From the NCBI RefSeq assembly GCF_003014615.1, contig NZ_PYGI01000009.1, forward strand, positions 76,473 through 140,472: a DNA stretch of 64,000 bases, written 5' to 3'. Of this stretch, positions 35,812 to 45,138 are shown piece after piece; position 1 is the stretch's first letter; each line of letters starts with the position of its first letter. Below the pieces are notes generated by a model. It searched no databases. It saw only the letters and a list, made by a program, of their open reading frames with translations, and was not told where the DNA came from. Position numbers and translations under genes: made by a program. The stretch comes from Marinobacterium halophilum (GTDB lineage: Bacteria; Pseudomonadota; Gammaproteobacteria; Pseudomonadales; Balneatricaceae).

Positions 35812-37470
35812 TCAGCTCATGCGGCGATACTTGATGCGCTCGGGCTGATGGTCCTTGCCATAACGGCGCTTGTAGTCCTCGGCGTACTCGGTGTAGTTGC
35901 CTTCGAAGAATTCGACCTGCGAATCCCCTTCATAGGCGATGATGTGCGTACAGATACGGTCGAGGAACCAGCGGTCATGCGAGATCACCACGGCACAGCC
36001 GGGGAAAGCCAGCAGGGCTTCTTCCAGTGCGCGCAGGGTCTCGATATCCAGATCGTTGGTCGGTTCGTCGAGCAGCAGCACGTTGCCGCCTTCTTTCAAC
36101 AGCTTCGCCATGTGCAGACGGTTACGCTCACCGCCGGACAGATCCTTGACGAACTTCTGCTGATCCGAACCCTTGAAGTTGAAACGGCCACAGTAGGCGC
36201 GCGCCGGGGTCTGGAAGTTGCCTACGGTGATGATGTCCTGACCGTCGGAAATCTCCTGGAACACGGTGTTGTTGCCGTTCAGTTCGCGGGACTGGTTAAC
36301 GTAGGCCAGCTGCACGGTGGCACCGATTTCGATCTCACCGGAATCCGGCTGTTCTTCACCGGCCAGCATGCGGAACAGGGTTGATTTACCTGCGCCGTTG
36401 GGACCGATGATACCGACGATGGCACCCGGCGGAATGGCCAGATCCAGATTCTCGAACAGCAGCTTGTCGTCGTAGGACTTGGTGACGTTGTGCAGCTCGA
36501 TTACCTTGTCGCCCAGGCGGGGTCCAGGCGGAATGTAAATTTCCTGGGTTTCATTGCGCTGCTGGAACTCACGCGAGTTCATCTCTTCAAACGCTTTCAG
36601 GCGTGCCTTGGACTTGGTCTGACGGCCTTTGGCCCCCTGACGAACCCACTCCAGTTCAGCCTTCATCGCTTTGCGGTGAGATGCTTCGGACTTGGATTCG
36701 CGCTCCAGGCGGGCTTCCTTCTGCTCCAGCCAAGAGGAATAGTTGCCTTCCCACGGAATGCCATGGCCACGGTCCAGTTCCAGAATCCAGCCGGCGGCGT
36801 TATCGAGGAAGTAGCGGTCATGGGTGATCGCGACCACGGTACCCGGATATTCCTGTAGGAAGCGTTCGATCCAGGCGATCGATTCGGCGTCCAGGTGGTT
36901 GGTCGGCTCGTCCAGCAGCAGCATGTCCGGATTGTCCAGCAGCAGTCGGCACAGGGCCACGCGGCGGCGTTCACCACCGGACAGAAACTCAACCTTGGCA
37001 TCCCAGGGCGGCAGACGCATGGCATCGGCGGCGCGTTCCAGCGCCTGATCCAGATTGTGACCATCTTTGGCCGTGATCAGGTTTTCCAGCTCGGCCTGCT
37101 TCTTGGCCAGCGCGTCAAAATCGGCGTCCGGATCAGCGTAGTCGGCATAGACCTGATCCAGATCGGCCAGTGCGCCCTTGACGTCAGCAACCGCTTCCTC
37201 GATCACTTCGCGCACGGTCTTGCTGTCATCGAGCTCCGGCTCCTGCGGCAGGTACCCGACCTTGATGTTGGGCATCGGGTGGGCTTCGCCGGTGTACTCG
37301 GCATCGACCCCGGCCATGATGCGCAGCAGAGTGGATTTACCGGAACCGTTCAGACCCAGTACACCAATCTTGGCACCGGGGAAAAACGATAAAGAGATGT
37401 CCTTGAGGATTTCACGCTTGGGCGGTACGACCTTGCCCACTCGGTTCATCGTGTAAACGTACTGAGCCAT
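35812..37470 (-). CDS. ettA: Energy-dependent translational throttle protein EttA
   Basis: A 552-residue ABC-F protein with no membrane part. It binds the ribosomal E site and gates translation according to the ATP/ADP ratio. The first ATPase has GLNGSGKSTLLR, LSGGERRRVALCRLLL and MLLLDEPTNHLD. The second has GPNGAGKSTLFR, LSGGERNRLHMAKLL and VLLLDEPTNDLD. The linker between them is rich in charged residues (EARLERESKSEASHRKAM). Length and start (MAQYVYTMNRVGKVVPPKRE) match EttA exactly. Confidence 0.97.
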   Translation of the reverse strand: MAQYVYTMNRVGKVVPPKREILKDISLSFFPGAKIGVLGLNGSGKSTLLRIMAGVDAEYTGEAHPMPNIKVGYLPQEPELDDSKTVREVIEEAVADVKGALADLDQVYADYADPDADFDALAKKQAELENLITAKDGHNLDQALERAADAMRLPPWDAKVEFLSGGERRRVALCRLLLDNPDMLLLDEPTNHLDAESIAWIERFLQEYPGTVVAITHDRYFLDNAAGWILELDRGHGIPWEGNYSSWLEQKEARLERESKSEASHRKAMKAELEWVRQGAKGRQTKSKARLKAFEEMNSREFQQRNETQEIYIPPGPRLGDKVIELHNVTKSYDDKLLFENLDLAIPPGAIVGIIGPNGAGKSTLFRMLAGEEQPDSGEIEIGATVQLAYVNQSRELNGNNTVFQEISDGQDIITVGNFQTPARAYCGRFNFKGSDQQKFVKDLSGGERNRLHMAKLLKEGGNVLLLDEPTNDLDIETLRALEEALLAFPGCAVVISHDRWFLDRICTHIIAYEGDSQVEFFEGNYTEYAEDYKRRYGKDHQPERIKYRRMS

Positions 37471-37661
37471 TGATACGCCTGTAGGTTTAGAGGTTGAAAA
37501 ACAGCCAGATTCTACCTGTGGCGGTTGGGGAAAGCCATGTTGCCCGCGGCCAACAGATCGGGTTGACGGTTGGCAAGGGACGATGCCTGATATAGGCTAG
37601 TCGTCGGCCTGGAAGCCGCCTGCAGTTCATCTTGAAACTGTAATCATTCAAGGACAAAAAA

Positions 37662-38165
37662 ATGAATCAAGTTGCCGACAACCCTTATGTCGCACCGGAA
37701 GCTGATCTCGAAGTCCAGCAAGCTGCCGGTGATATTTCCGTTTTTCCCCGCTTCAGCACTTGGGCCGTGTTTGGTCTATCGATCATTACGCTGGGCATCT
37801 ATACCATCTACTGGCTGTACGACCGAACGCGCAAGCTGAACAGTATCTCTGAAAACCAGATTTCCCAAGGTGTTGTCAGCGCGTCCGTCGGTCTGTTCGT
37901 GGCCAGCGGCATCTCGTCCATTGTTGTTGCCGTCGTAGGCCCCTCTTCCTCTTTCGGTGCTTTGGTTCTGGTTGATGGCCTGCTGGGCCTCGCCAGCGGT
38001 ATCATGATATTGGTATGGGCGTTTAAGTTCCGTAACCGTCTCAATCGTGTCACGAATAGCGAAGGCAAGCCGACGTGGGCAGGCCCTATCCTGACCTTCT
38101 TCTTCAACGTGCTTTACTTGAGCTACAAGATAAACCAGCACCTCGATATTCGCGCCAGCCGCTAA
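37662..38165 (+). CDS. DUF4234 membrane protein
   Basis: A 167-residue membrane protein beginning NPYVAPEADLEV, a proline-containing cytoplasmic start common in this group. A DUF4234-type segment follows (FSTWAVFGLSIITLGIYTIY and WLYDRTRKLN). There are three to four membrane helices. Function is unknown. It is the first gene of a cluster whose next gene (RDD family) starts about 16 bp after its stop, so the two are probably cotranscribed. Confidence 0.8.
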   Translation: MNQVADNPYVAPEADLEVQQAAGDISVFPRFSTWAVFGLSIITLGIYTIYWLYDRTRKLNSISENQISQGVVSASVGLFVASGISSIVVAVVGPSSSFGALVLVDGLLGLASGIMILVWAFKFRNRLNRVTNSEGKPTWAGPILTFFFNVLYLSYKINQHLDIRASR

Positions 38166-38181
38166 GCGGACGGTGATTCCC

Positions 38182-38877
38182 ATGCAGGCATCCAGGCTGC
38201 TCGATAATCACTGCAGTGTTGAAACTCCTGAAGGCATTGACTTTACTCAGGCCATGGCCGGTCCGGTGGTGCGCATTTTGGCGTTCCTCATCGATATGGT
38301 CTGGCGCGGGCTGGTTTATGCCCTGATCGGTATCCTTTCCGGTTTTTTGGGCGGCTTCGGCATGGGGCTTTATCTGATCATTGGTTTTTTGCTGGAGTGG
38401 TTCTATCCGGTCTTCTTCGAAGTATTTCGTCAAGGCCAGACACCGGGCAAAAAAGCGATGGGCTTGAGGGTCGTCAACGAAGATTTCACTCCTGTGGGCT
38501 GGGGAGCATCGGTGATCCGCAACTTGCTGAGGGCGGCCGACTTCTTTCCGTTGATGTATGTCTCCGGGTTACTCAGCATGGTGTTGTCGCGGCGCTTCCA
38601 GCGCTTGGGTGACCTGGCCGCGGGTACTTTGGTCGTCCATGTGGACAGGCAATCGGCACCGCAGTTGGATGTGTCGATTAAACCGCGGATGCCACAACAG
38701 GCTCTGACCCGGGCCGAGCGCCAGGGCATTATTAGTCTTACCGTACGCAGCCGTACCATCAGCGAGCCGCGACAGCAGGAACTGGCAGAATTGTTGGCCC
38801 CGGTGACTGGCGTTACCGGTGAAGCCGGACTGGAACGACTGAAAGGCATGGGTGCCTGGCTGCTGGGGCGCAAATAG
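38182..38877 (+). CDS. RDD-family membrane protein
   Basis: A 231-residue protein with the RDD signature: Arg and Asp in RILAFLIDMVWRG (first helix) and the loop QGQTPGKKAMGLRVV. The RDD core ends near residue 155. The remaining tail is hydrophilic (LTRAERQGIISLTVRSRTIS) and probably cytoplasmic. ATG 38182 is taken; an in-frame GTG at 38173 is also possible. It belongs to a seven-gene operon in which RDD, SpoIIM-like, DUF4129, DUF4350, MoxR and DUF58 proteins occur together, a grouping often seen in gammaproteobacteria. Function unknown. Confidence 0.85.
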   Translation: MQASRLLDNHCSVETPEGIDFTQAMAGPVVRILAFLIDMVWRGLVYALIGILSGFLGGFGMGLYLIIGFLLEWFYPVFFEVFRQGQTPGKKAMGLRVVNEDFTPVGWGASVIRNLLRAADFFPLMYVSGLLSMVLSRRFQRLGDLAAGTLVVHVDRQSAPQLDVSIKPRMPQQALTRAERQGIISLTVRSRTISEPRQQELAELLAPVTGVTGEAGLERLKGMGAWLLGRK

Positions 38878-38889
38878 AAGCAGGATGCG

Positions 38890-39861
38890 ATGAAGGAAAC
38901 GGAGTTCGAACAACGCTATTCGCCGCTCTGGCTGCTGTTGGAAGCACTGCTTGAAGCGGGGCGTGGGGATGATAAAGTGCCGGATGAACACTTCCCCGAA
39001 CAGTACCGTCAGGTCTGTGGACACCTGTCCATGGCGCGTCAGCGCGACTATTCCGATGCTCTGGTCAGCCGCCTTAATCGCTTGGTGATGCTGGGCCACC
39101 ATCGGCTGTATCAGCGCGATTCCCGTGCGACGCTGCAACGTTTAGGCGCGGCGCTGGCGACATTTCTGATTGCCTTGCGTCAGCAACGGCGCTACGTCCT
39201 CTGTTCGGCCTTGCTGTTTATACTGCCGGCACTAGTCATGGGCGTAGGTGCTTACCTGAGTGAAAGCTTTACCTACAGCATGCTGTCACCGGACCAGGCG
39301 GCCGAGCTGGAAGCCATGTATGACCCGGGCAATGCACGGTTGGGGGCTGAGCGTGACTCGGAAACCGATCTGTTCATGTTCGGCTATTACATCAGCCACA
39401 ATATCGGTATCGCCTTCAAGGCCTTTGCCGGTGGCATTTTTCTGGGTTTGGGAACCGTTGCCGTAGTCCTGTTCAACGGTCTGTATCTGGGTGCGGTAAC
39501 CGGCTACCTGACCCGCGTTGGTCTGGGCGTCACGTTTTATCCTTTTGTTATCGGCCATGGCGCCTTTGAGCTAACCGCGATCGTCATTTGCGGGGCGGCA
39601 GGGTTAATGATCGGTCATGCGTTGATCCATCCCGGACGCTGGGGGCGTCTGGATGCCTTGCGCCAAGCGGCCAGTGAGGCGGTCAAGCTGATGTACGGTG
39701 GTGTATTTATGCTATTCGTGGCCGCGTTTCTGGAGGCCTTTTGGTCATCCAGTTCGCAGTTGCCGGTAGCGGTCAAGCTGAGCGTTGGGGCCTTGTTCTG
39801 GCTGAGCGTGCTCTGGTTTTGCTTCTTTTCATCACTGGGGACGCGCCGTGAACCTCGCTGA
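38890..39861 (+). CDS. Stage II sporulation protein M-like (SpoIIM) membrane protein
   Basis: A 323-residue inner-membrane protein, not implying sporulation. After a soluble N-terminus (about 95 residues) it has five or six helices. The family block FYPFVIGHGAFELTAIVICG lies near residue 220. GCAGGATGCG precedes the ATG, 12 bp after the RDD stop. Its last 14 bases overlap the following gene, so translation is coupled. The role of SpoIIM-like proteins in MoxR operons is not known. Confidence 0.85.
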   Translation: MKETEFEQRYSPLWLLLEALLEAGRGDDKVPDEHFPEQYRQVCGHLSMARQRDYSDALVSRLNRLVMLGHHRLYQRDSRATLQRLGAALATFLIALRQQRRYVLCSALLFILPALVMGVGAYLSESFTYSMLSPDQAAELEAMYDPGNARLGAERDSETDLFMFGYYISHNIGIAFKAFAGGIFLGLGTVAVVLFNGLYLGAVTGYLTRVGLGVTFYPFVIGHGAFELTAIVICGAAGLMIGHALIHPGRWGRLDALRQAASEAVKLMYGGVFMLFVAAFLEAFWSSSSQLPVAVKLSVGALFWLSVLWFCFFSSLGTRREPR

Positions 39862-41374
39862 TCTGCAAATTCGCGCGCAGGTGCGTACGCCCTGGCAGGC
39901 GCTTGACTTGGGCGTGCTGATGGCTCGCCGTTGGTTTCGGCCCTTGTGGCTGGCCTGGCTGTTGCCGGCAGTACTGATATTCACCGTGCTGAGTCTGGGG
40001 TTCGCCGACGATCCCTGGGTGGTCACTCTAGTGATCTGGTGGCTCAAGCCCTTGTTTGAGCGCCTGCCGCTGTTGTTGCTCAGTCGTTACCTGTTTGCCG
40101 AGCGTACGCTGCGCGGCCTGACGTGGTGGCAGCTGCTGCGTACTTGGCTATTCGGCAGTATCGGCGCTTTGTTGTGGCGCCGGTTCGATCCGCGGCGCGC
40201 CTTCCTGCAGGCGGTCACCGTACTGGAAAAACAGAAGGGGCGTGCCCGCCTGAAGCGCTGTCGTACCCTGGCCTATGGTCATGGCCGTGCCGCGACCTGG
40301 CTGACGCTGATTCTGGCCCATGTGGAAATGTTGCTGGTACTGGCCGTGCCGGTATTGGTGCTGGCGCTGGTGGGTGATTTCTTCGAACGGGGCCCTGGGT
40401 GGTGGTTCAGTGATGAGTCGGGTCTGCTGGCGCACCTGAGTAACGCCCTGACCCTGATCTGCATGTCGCTGGTGGCCCCCTTTTATGTCGCGTCCGGTTT
40501 TGCCCTTTACATTAACCGTCGCATAGAACTCGAGGCCTGGGATCTGGATCTGCTGTTCCGACAGATCGTTCAGGATCATCAGGTGACCCAGGCCAAGCCC
40601 AGTGCCGGAGCTAGTTCCTTGGTCACTGTCATGCTGGTCGTCATGCTGTGGCTGACCTATCTGCCTGCATCTCCAGTGCAAGCCGCTGTAGTCGCCGAGG
40701 TTGCTTCGCCGGATGCTACCAAGAAGGCCGCAGTGGAACTACTGTCGTCGCCCCCTTATGTGATCGAAGAAGAAGTGACTCAGTGGCGTTGGAAGGAGAC
40801 GGAAAAAACGGACGATGATTCGGTTGATAGCGCCTGGCTAGAATCGCTGTTCGATATTCAGGAGGTCTCGCGCGGTGGAGTCAGTGACGGCTTTTACCGT
40901 CTGGCTGAGATTTTAATGTGGTTGGGAGGGCTGATGCTGCTGGTGCTGTTGGCACGGGTGCTGTGGCGACAGCTGGGGCAGTCAGAAGGGCAACCCGACA
41001 GGGATGCGCTTGAGGCTGATGCGCCCCGGGTATTGATGGGTATGGCGATTGGTGCCGACAGTTTGCCATCCGATCTCAATGCTGCCGTTATGGAGGCTCT
41101 GGATCAGGGGGATACGCGCTTGGCGCTGTCGCTGGTTTATCGCCAGGCCCTGCATCGGTTGGTACATCACTATCGCGTCGAGGTCGAGTCTTGGCATACC
41201 GAGCTGGAGTGTGCGGCTGCCGCCCGGTGTCATCCGGACTTGGCTGGCAGCACTCTGTTTGACGAGCTGACCGGGGTTTGGCTGCGGCTGGCCTATGCAC
41301 ACGAATCACCGATACGTCCGCGTGTCGAGCAGTTGCTGCGCGAAGTGCAGCGGGAGTTGGCAGGATGCACATGA
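39848..41374 (+). CDS. Membrane protein with C-terminal DUF4129 domain
   Basis: A 508-residue protein. There are several membrane helices in residues 30-240 and another near 265-285; a periplasmic stretch (about 285-355) is rich in charged residues; then a further helix (ILMWLGGLMLLVLLARVLW). The C-terminal soluble DUF4129-like domain contains LEQGDTRLALSLVYRQALHR-type sequence (here ALDQGDTRLALSLVYRQAL) and ends near the stop. It overlaps the SpoIIM-like gene by 14 bp and its stop overlaps the next start. Proteins of this sort accompany transglutaminase or MoxR/DUF58 systems; function unknown. Confidence 0.8.
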   Translation: MNLADLQIRAQVRTPWQALDLGVLMARRWFRPLWLAWLLPAVLIFTVLSLGFADDPWVVTLVIWWLKPLFERLPLLLLSRYLFAERTLRGLTWWQLLRTWLFGSIGALLWRRFDPRRAFLQAVTVLEKQKGRARLKRCRTLAYGHGRAATWLTLILAHVEMLLVLAVPVLVLALVGDFFERGPGWWFSDESGLLAHLSNALTLICMSLVAPFYVASGFALYINRRIELEAWDLDLLFRQIVQDHQVTQAKPSAGASSLVTVMLVVMLWLTYLPASPVQAAVVAEVASPDATKKAAVELLSSPPYVIEEEVTQWRWKETEKTDDDSVDSAWLESLFDIQEVSRGGVSDGFYRLAEILMWLGGLMLLVLLARVLWRQLGQSEGQPDRDALEADAPRVLMGMAIGADSLPSDLNAAVMEALDQGDTRLALSLVYRQALHRLVHHYRVEVESWHTELECAAAARCHPDLAGSTLFDELTGVWLRLAYAHESPIRPRVEQLLREVQRELAGCT

Positions 41375-42633
41375 TCCTGTTCCGGGTATTGCCTGTGCTG
41401 TTGCTGATGTTGCTGGGTTATGTGTTGGTGACGGGGCTGGAATCTGTCGATCAGGTCGTGGACCAAGGCCCGGGGGAAGAGGTTAGGCGCAATCAATTTC
41501 TGGCGGCGGGTCAGTTGCTGGAGCAGCAGGGGCTGCAGGTTGAGCACAGTCGTTATCCAGTGGCCGTCAATCAGCTGGGTCCGCGTGACAGTTTGCTACT
41601 GACCAGTGCCGAATACTTGCTGGATGAGCCGGAACGGGTTGATGTCTTGCTGGATTGGGTAGCATCTGGAGGGCAGCTGATCTGGCACTACAGGTCTGAG
41701 ATGGAGCAGCATCCGTTGGCACAGGCATTGGGTGTCAGCCATGCCCCCCCCGAGCTGAACAAACAGGCTCTGAATGACAAGGTAGCGGCGGCTGAGCTCT
41801 CGGAAACTGTGCATGAAGCCGCTGCACAGTTCGCTCAAGCGCCGCAGGAATCTGCCCCGCCAAGCCTCTCCGAACAGGTGATGGTTGATATCCGTCGACG
41901 AGAAGCCGGTGTCGCAACCACTGCGTTAAGCCGATTTGCCCCGGCCGATAACGCGCGGATTTACAGCCCACTGGAGTCGCCGCTGCAGTGGCATGAAAAT
42001 GGCCGCTTTGGTATCGAGATGCAGCTGGAAGCCCGATCATTGCCCGTTGAGCGGACCAGCTTGCTGATGTTGCGCCTGGGTAATGGTCGTGTCAGCGTAC
42101 TGCGGAATATCAGCATCTGGGATAACGACCGTATCGGCTTGTTTGATCATGCCTACCTGCTGCTCTGGCTCAATAGAGACCGTCCGGTCGTCCATATTCA
42201 GCGCTACAGCCAGTGGCCATCGCTGTCTCTGCTGTTGCTGGATCATGCTGTCGAAGCGCTGACCGTCGGCATCTTTCTACTGCTGGGTTGGCTGCTTTAT
42301 CGCGGCCGCCGTTTCGGACCGGTGCTGCACTCCTCGCCTCAGCAACGGCGAACATTGAATGAACATATCGAAGCGGTGGCGCGCTTTCATCATCGCCATG
42401 GCCAGCTGAATTACCTGCTCGCACCGTTGCGGCGTCAAGTATTGAACCGTGCAGCCCGTTTACAGGGCGGGCTGGAACAACTGCCCGATAAACTGCAGCT
42501 CGCGGCGGTGGCCGAGCAGGCCCAGCTGCCGCTGGAGCAGGTGCGTCAGGCGTTGACGCCGCAGGAACACTATAACTCGACCGATCTGGTCGAAACGGTG
42601 CAGCTTCTTCTTAACATCAGGAAACGACTATGA
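41365..42633 (+). CDS. DUF4350-containing membrane protein
   Basis: A 422-residue protein with one N-terminal helix (FRVLPVLLLMLLGYVLVTGL), a DUF4350-type Rossmann-like extracytoplasmic part (NQFLAAGQLLEQQGLQV, RDSLLLTSAEYLLDEPERVD, DWVASGGQLIWHY), and a second helix near residue 295 followed by a cytoplasmic helical tail (HIEAVARFHHRHGQLNYLL). ATG 41365 is chosen, with GGGAG eight bases upstream; ATG 41371 is also possible. It overlaps both neighbours. By analogy with its operon it may form a membrane complex with the DUF4129 and DUF58 proteins, remodelled by MoxR; inference. Confidence 0.8.
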   Translation: MHMILFRVLPVLLLMLLGYVLVTGLESVDQVVDQGPGEEVRRNQFLAAGQLLEQQGLQVEHSRYPVAVNQLGPRDSLLLTSAEYLLDEPERVDVLLDWVASGGQLIWHYRSEMEQHPLAQALGVSHAPPELNKQALNDKVAAAELSETVHEAAAQFAQAPQESAPPSLSEQVMVDIRRREAGVATTALSRFAPADNARIYSPLESPLQWHENGRFGIEMQLEARSLPVERTSLLMLRLGNGRVSVLRNISIWDNDRIGLFDHAYLLLWLNRDRPVVHIQRYSQWPSLSLLLLDHAVEALTVGIFLLLGWLLYRGRRFGPVLHSSPQQRRTLNEHIEAVARFHHRHGQLNYLLAPLRRQVLNRAARLQGGLEQLPDKLQLAAVAEQAQLPLEQVRQALTPQEHYNSTDLVETVQLLLNIRKRL

Positions 42634-43613
42634 CTCTCGAAATGGAAGCCCCTCCACTCGCGACTGACGTGAGCGGACAGATTGATTTTCTGCGCACCGG
42701 CATAGGTTCGCTGTTGATCGGCCAGGATGAGGTGGTTGACCAAGTACTGGTGGCGCTGCTCTGTCGCGGCCATGTTTTGCTGGAAGGGGTGCCGGGGCTG
42801 GGCAAAACCCTGCTGGTACGGGCTCTGGCGACCTGTTTCAGTGGCCATTTTCGGCGCATTCAGTTCACCCCCGACCTGATGCCAGCGGATATGACCGGTC
42901 ATGCAATCTATGACATGAAAGAAGGGCGTTTTCATGTGCGCCGTGGCCCGGTGTTTACCAACCTGCTCTTGGCCGATGAGATCAACCGCTCGCCAGCGAA
43001 GACCCAGGCGGCCCTGCTGGAAGTCATGCAGGAACAGCAGGTGACCATTGAAGGTACCCCTCATGCGTTGACCCCGCCGTTCATGGTGTTGGCGACCCAG
43101 AACCCGATCGAGCAGGAGGGGACCTACCCGCTACCGGAGGCGGAATTGGATCGCTTCCTGATGAAAGTATTTATCGACTACCCGGACTTCAATGACGAGA
43201 TTCGTCTGGTACGCCAAGTGACCGGCGGAGAGTTGAGCATGGACGCGATTAGTGATCGTCTTTCCGGGGCGCTAAGACCGGAAGATGTGTTGGCGTTACA
43301 ACGCGCCGTTGAGCGAGTGACGCTGGATGATGAAGTGCTTGTCTATGCCGTACGTCTGGTGCAGGCAACCCGCAACGCCAGCAGTATCCTCAAAGGGGCC
43401 GGACCCCGTGCCAGCATTGGTCTGGTCAGTGCAGCCAAGGCTTGGGCATTGATAAACCGACGCGACTTCGTGCTGCCGGACGATATCAAGCAGGTGGTGC
43501 TGCCGGTATTGCGTCACCGTATTTTGCTGGCACCGGAAAGTGAAATCGATGGTTTTACGCCTGACCGGGTGTTACAGCAGTTGATGCAGACTGTGGACGC
43601 GCCGCGTACATGA
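42630..43613 (+). CDS. MoxR-family AAA+ ATPase
   Basis: A 327-residue cytoplasmic ATPase. Walker A is EGVPGLGKT (about residue 55), Walker B LLADEINRSPAK, and sensor I ATQNPIEQEGTYPLPEAE; an AAA lid follows. MoxR proteins act as chaperones that mature or remodel protein complexes, usually with a von Willebrand A-like partner. Both neighbours overlap by ATGA, and the partner here is the DUF58 protein encoded next. Confidence 0.95.
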   Translation: MTLEMEAPPLATDVSGQIDFLRTGIGSLLIGQDEVVDQVLVALLCRGHVLLEGVPGLGKTLLVRALATCFSGHFRRIQFTPDLMPADMTGHAIYDMKEGRFHVRRGPVFTNLLLADEINRSPAKTQAALLEVMQEQQVTIEGTPHALTPPFMVLATQNPIEQEGTYPLPEAELDRFLMKVFIDYPDFNDEIRLVRQVTGGELSMDAISDRLSGALRPEDVLALQRAVERVTLDDEVLVYAVRLVQATRNASSILKGAGPRASIGLVSAAKAWALINRRDFVLPDDIKQVVLPVLRHRILLAPESEIDGFTPDRVLQQLMQTVDAPRT

Positions 43614-44956
43614 TTAGAGCGCTGCTGTGGTTGATACCGGATCGGGCACTGTTCAAGTCCCTGCTGATCTTACTGACGGCGGCGCTGATACTGGTGGGGA
43701 TGCGCGCCTTTACGTCCCTTGAGCTGAATGTGCTGACCACGCTCTGGTGGGGGGGGCTGGCGCTGGGAGGGCTGATTGCACTGATAGATGCCCTGTGGGT
43801 ATGTGCTCAGCCCATCCCCGTGGCGCAGCGTCAGTTGCCGGGGAGTCTGGCACTGGGAGCCAATGCGCGTATTCGCCTGCGCTTTGAAAATGTTGGGAGG
43901 CGGGCGCTTCAGTTCAGCTGTATGGATGACTACCCGGCGGCGGTGACGACCGAGCAGTTGCCGGTCGAACTGAAACTGTCCCCCGGCGAGAGCCAAGAGG
44001 TGGAATATACGGCGCGTGCGGAGCACCGGGGGGATGCCGAATTCGGGGCGATCTGGATGCGGATCCAGTCGCCGCTTCGGCTCTGGCGGCTGCAGCGATC
44101 CGTAGCGGCAACGCAAAGAGTTAAGGTCTATCCGAATTTTATGGCGTTGGCCAACCTGAATTTCCTCAGCTACGAGCAGCGTATTGCTCATATCGGTGCG
44201 CACCTGAGTCAGCGTCGCGGTTCGGGACAGGAGTTCAAGCAGCTGCGAGAATATCAGCGCGGTGACGAGATCCGCCAGATAGACTGGAAGGCGACGGCTC
44301 GTCAGCAACGACTCGTGTCGCGGGAATATCAGGATGAGCGTGATCAGGAAGTGCTGTTCATGCTGGATACCGGTCGCCGCATGCGGGCAGTAGATGGCGA
44401 GCTGAGTCACTTTGACCATTCGCTCAATGCGTTGTTACTGACGGCCTATATCGCCTTGGGAGCTGGTGATGCCGTGGGCGTTCTTGGTTTTGCCGGGAGT
44501 AGTCACTGGGTGCGCCCGGTCAAAGGGCGTCAGGGCGTCAATGTGTTGCTCAACAGCCTCTACGATGTGCACAGCAGTACCGAAGCCAGCGACGTTGTGC
44601 AGGCGGCGGCCACTCTGCTACAGCGTCAGCAGAAGCGAGCACTGGTCATTCTTGTGACCAATCTGCGGGATGATGACAGTGATGATCTTCAGGCGGCTGT
44701 TCAACTGTTGGCGCGTAAGCATCTGGTGATGGTGGCGTGTCTACGCGAAAGCTGTCTGGACACGCCGCTAGAGAGCGAACAGGATACTCGGGAAGTGCTC
44801 AATTTCTGCGCCCGAACCCTTTATCGTGAGCAGCGCGAGGAATTAATCAGGAGTCTGCAGAGGCAGGGTGTGATAACGGTGGACGCGCCGCCGCAGCAAA
44901 TGCATGTAGCTCTGATCGAACAGTACCTGGTACTCAAGCGCGCCGGCAAGCTGTAA
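43610..44956 (+). CDS. DUF58 (VWA-like) protein, MoxR partner
   Basis: A 448-residue protein. Two N-terminal helices (about residues 12-60) anchor it. A beta-rich middle region leads to the DUF58 signature RRGSGQEFKQLREYQRGDEI with RQIDWKATAR (about 205-235). A VWA-like segment starts at LFMLDTGRRM, a degenerate metal-ion adhesion site. It overlaps moxR by 4 bp and is the last gene of the operon. DUF58/MoxR pairs are widespread and linked in a few species to envelope stress or oxidase maturation; the specific target here cannot be told. Confidence 0.9.
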   Translation: MIRALLWLIPDRALFKSLLILLTAALILVGMRAFTSLELNVLTTLWWGGLALGGLIALIDALWVCAQPIPVAQRQLPGSLALGANARIRLRFENVGRRALQFSCMDDYPAAVTTEQLPVELKLSPGESQEVEYTARAEHRGDAEFGAIWMRIQSPLRLWRLQRSVAATQRVKVYPNFMALANLNFLSYEQRIAHIGAHLSQRRGSGQEFKQLREYQRGDEIRQIDWKATARQQRLVSREYQDERDQEVLFMLDTGRRMRAVDGELSHFDHSLNALLLTAYIALGAGDAVGVLGFAGSSHWVRPVKGRQGVNVLLNSLYDVHSSTEASDVVQAAATLLQRQQKRALVILVTNLRDDDSDDLQAAVQLLARKHLVMVACLRESCLDTPLESEQDTREVLNFCARTLYREQREELIRSLQRQGVITVDAPPQQMHVALIEQYLVLKRAGKL

Positions 44957-45046
44957 CGCTGGTCTTCCGAGAGGGGGCAGAGCAAAATGAATCTTTTGCG
45001 TAATGGACTGACCCCTTTTCATGTGCCTTCCGTATGATTTTTAGAC

Positions 45047-45070
45047 TATAATGCGCCTCTTTTATGAGGC
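45047..45070 (+). promoter_or_regulatory. Candidate glyA promoter -10 and leader hairpin
   Basis: A consensus TATAAT at 45047-45052 is followed by the small inverted repeat GCCTC / GAGGC (45055-45070) where the transcript would begin. The -35 is weak. The leader to the glyA ATG would be about 75-80 bases. Confidence 0.5.
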
Positions 45071-45138
45071 AGCTACAGGTCAGTTCGTTACCGCCTGCGC
45101 CAACTTTGTCGCTATTTTTGCCACTTCAGGGGACAGCA

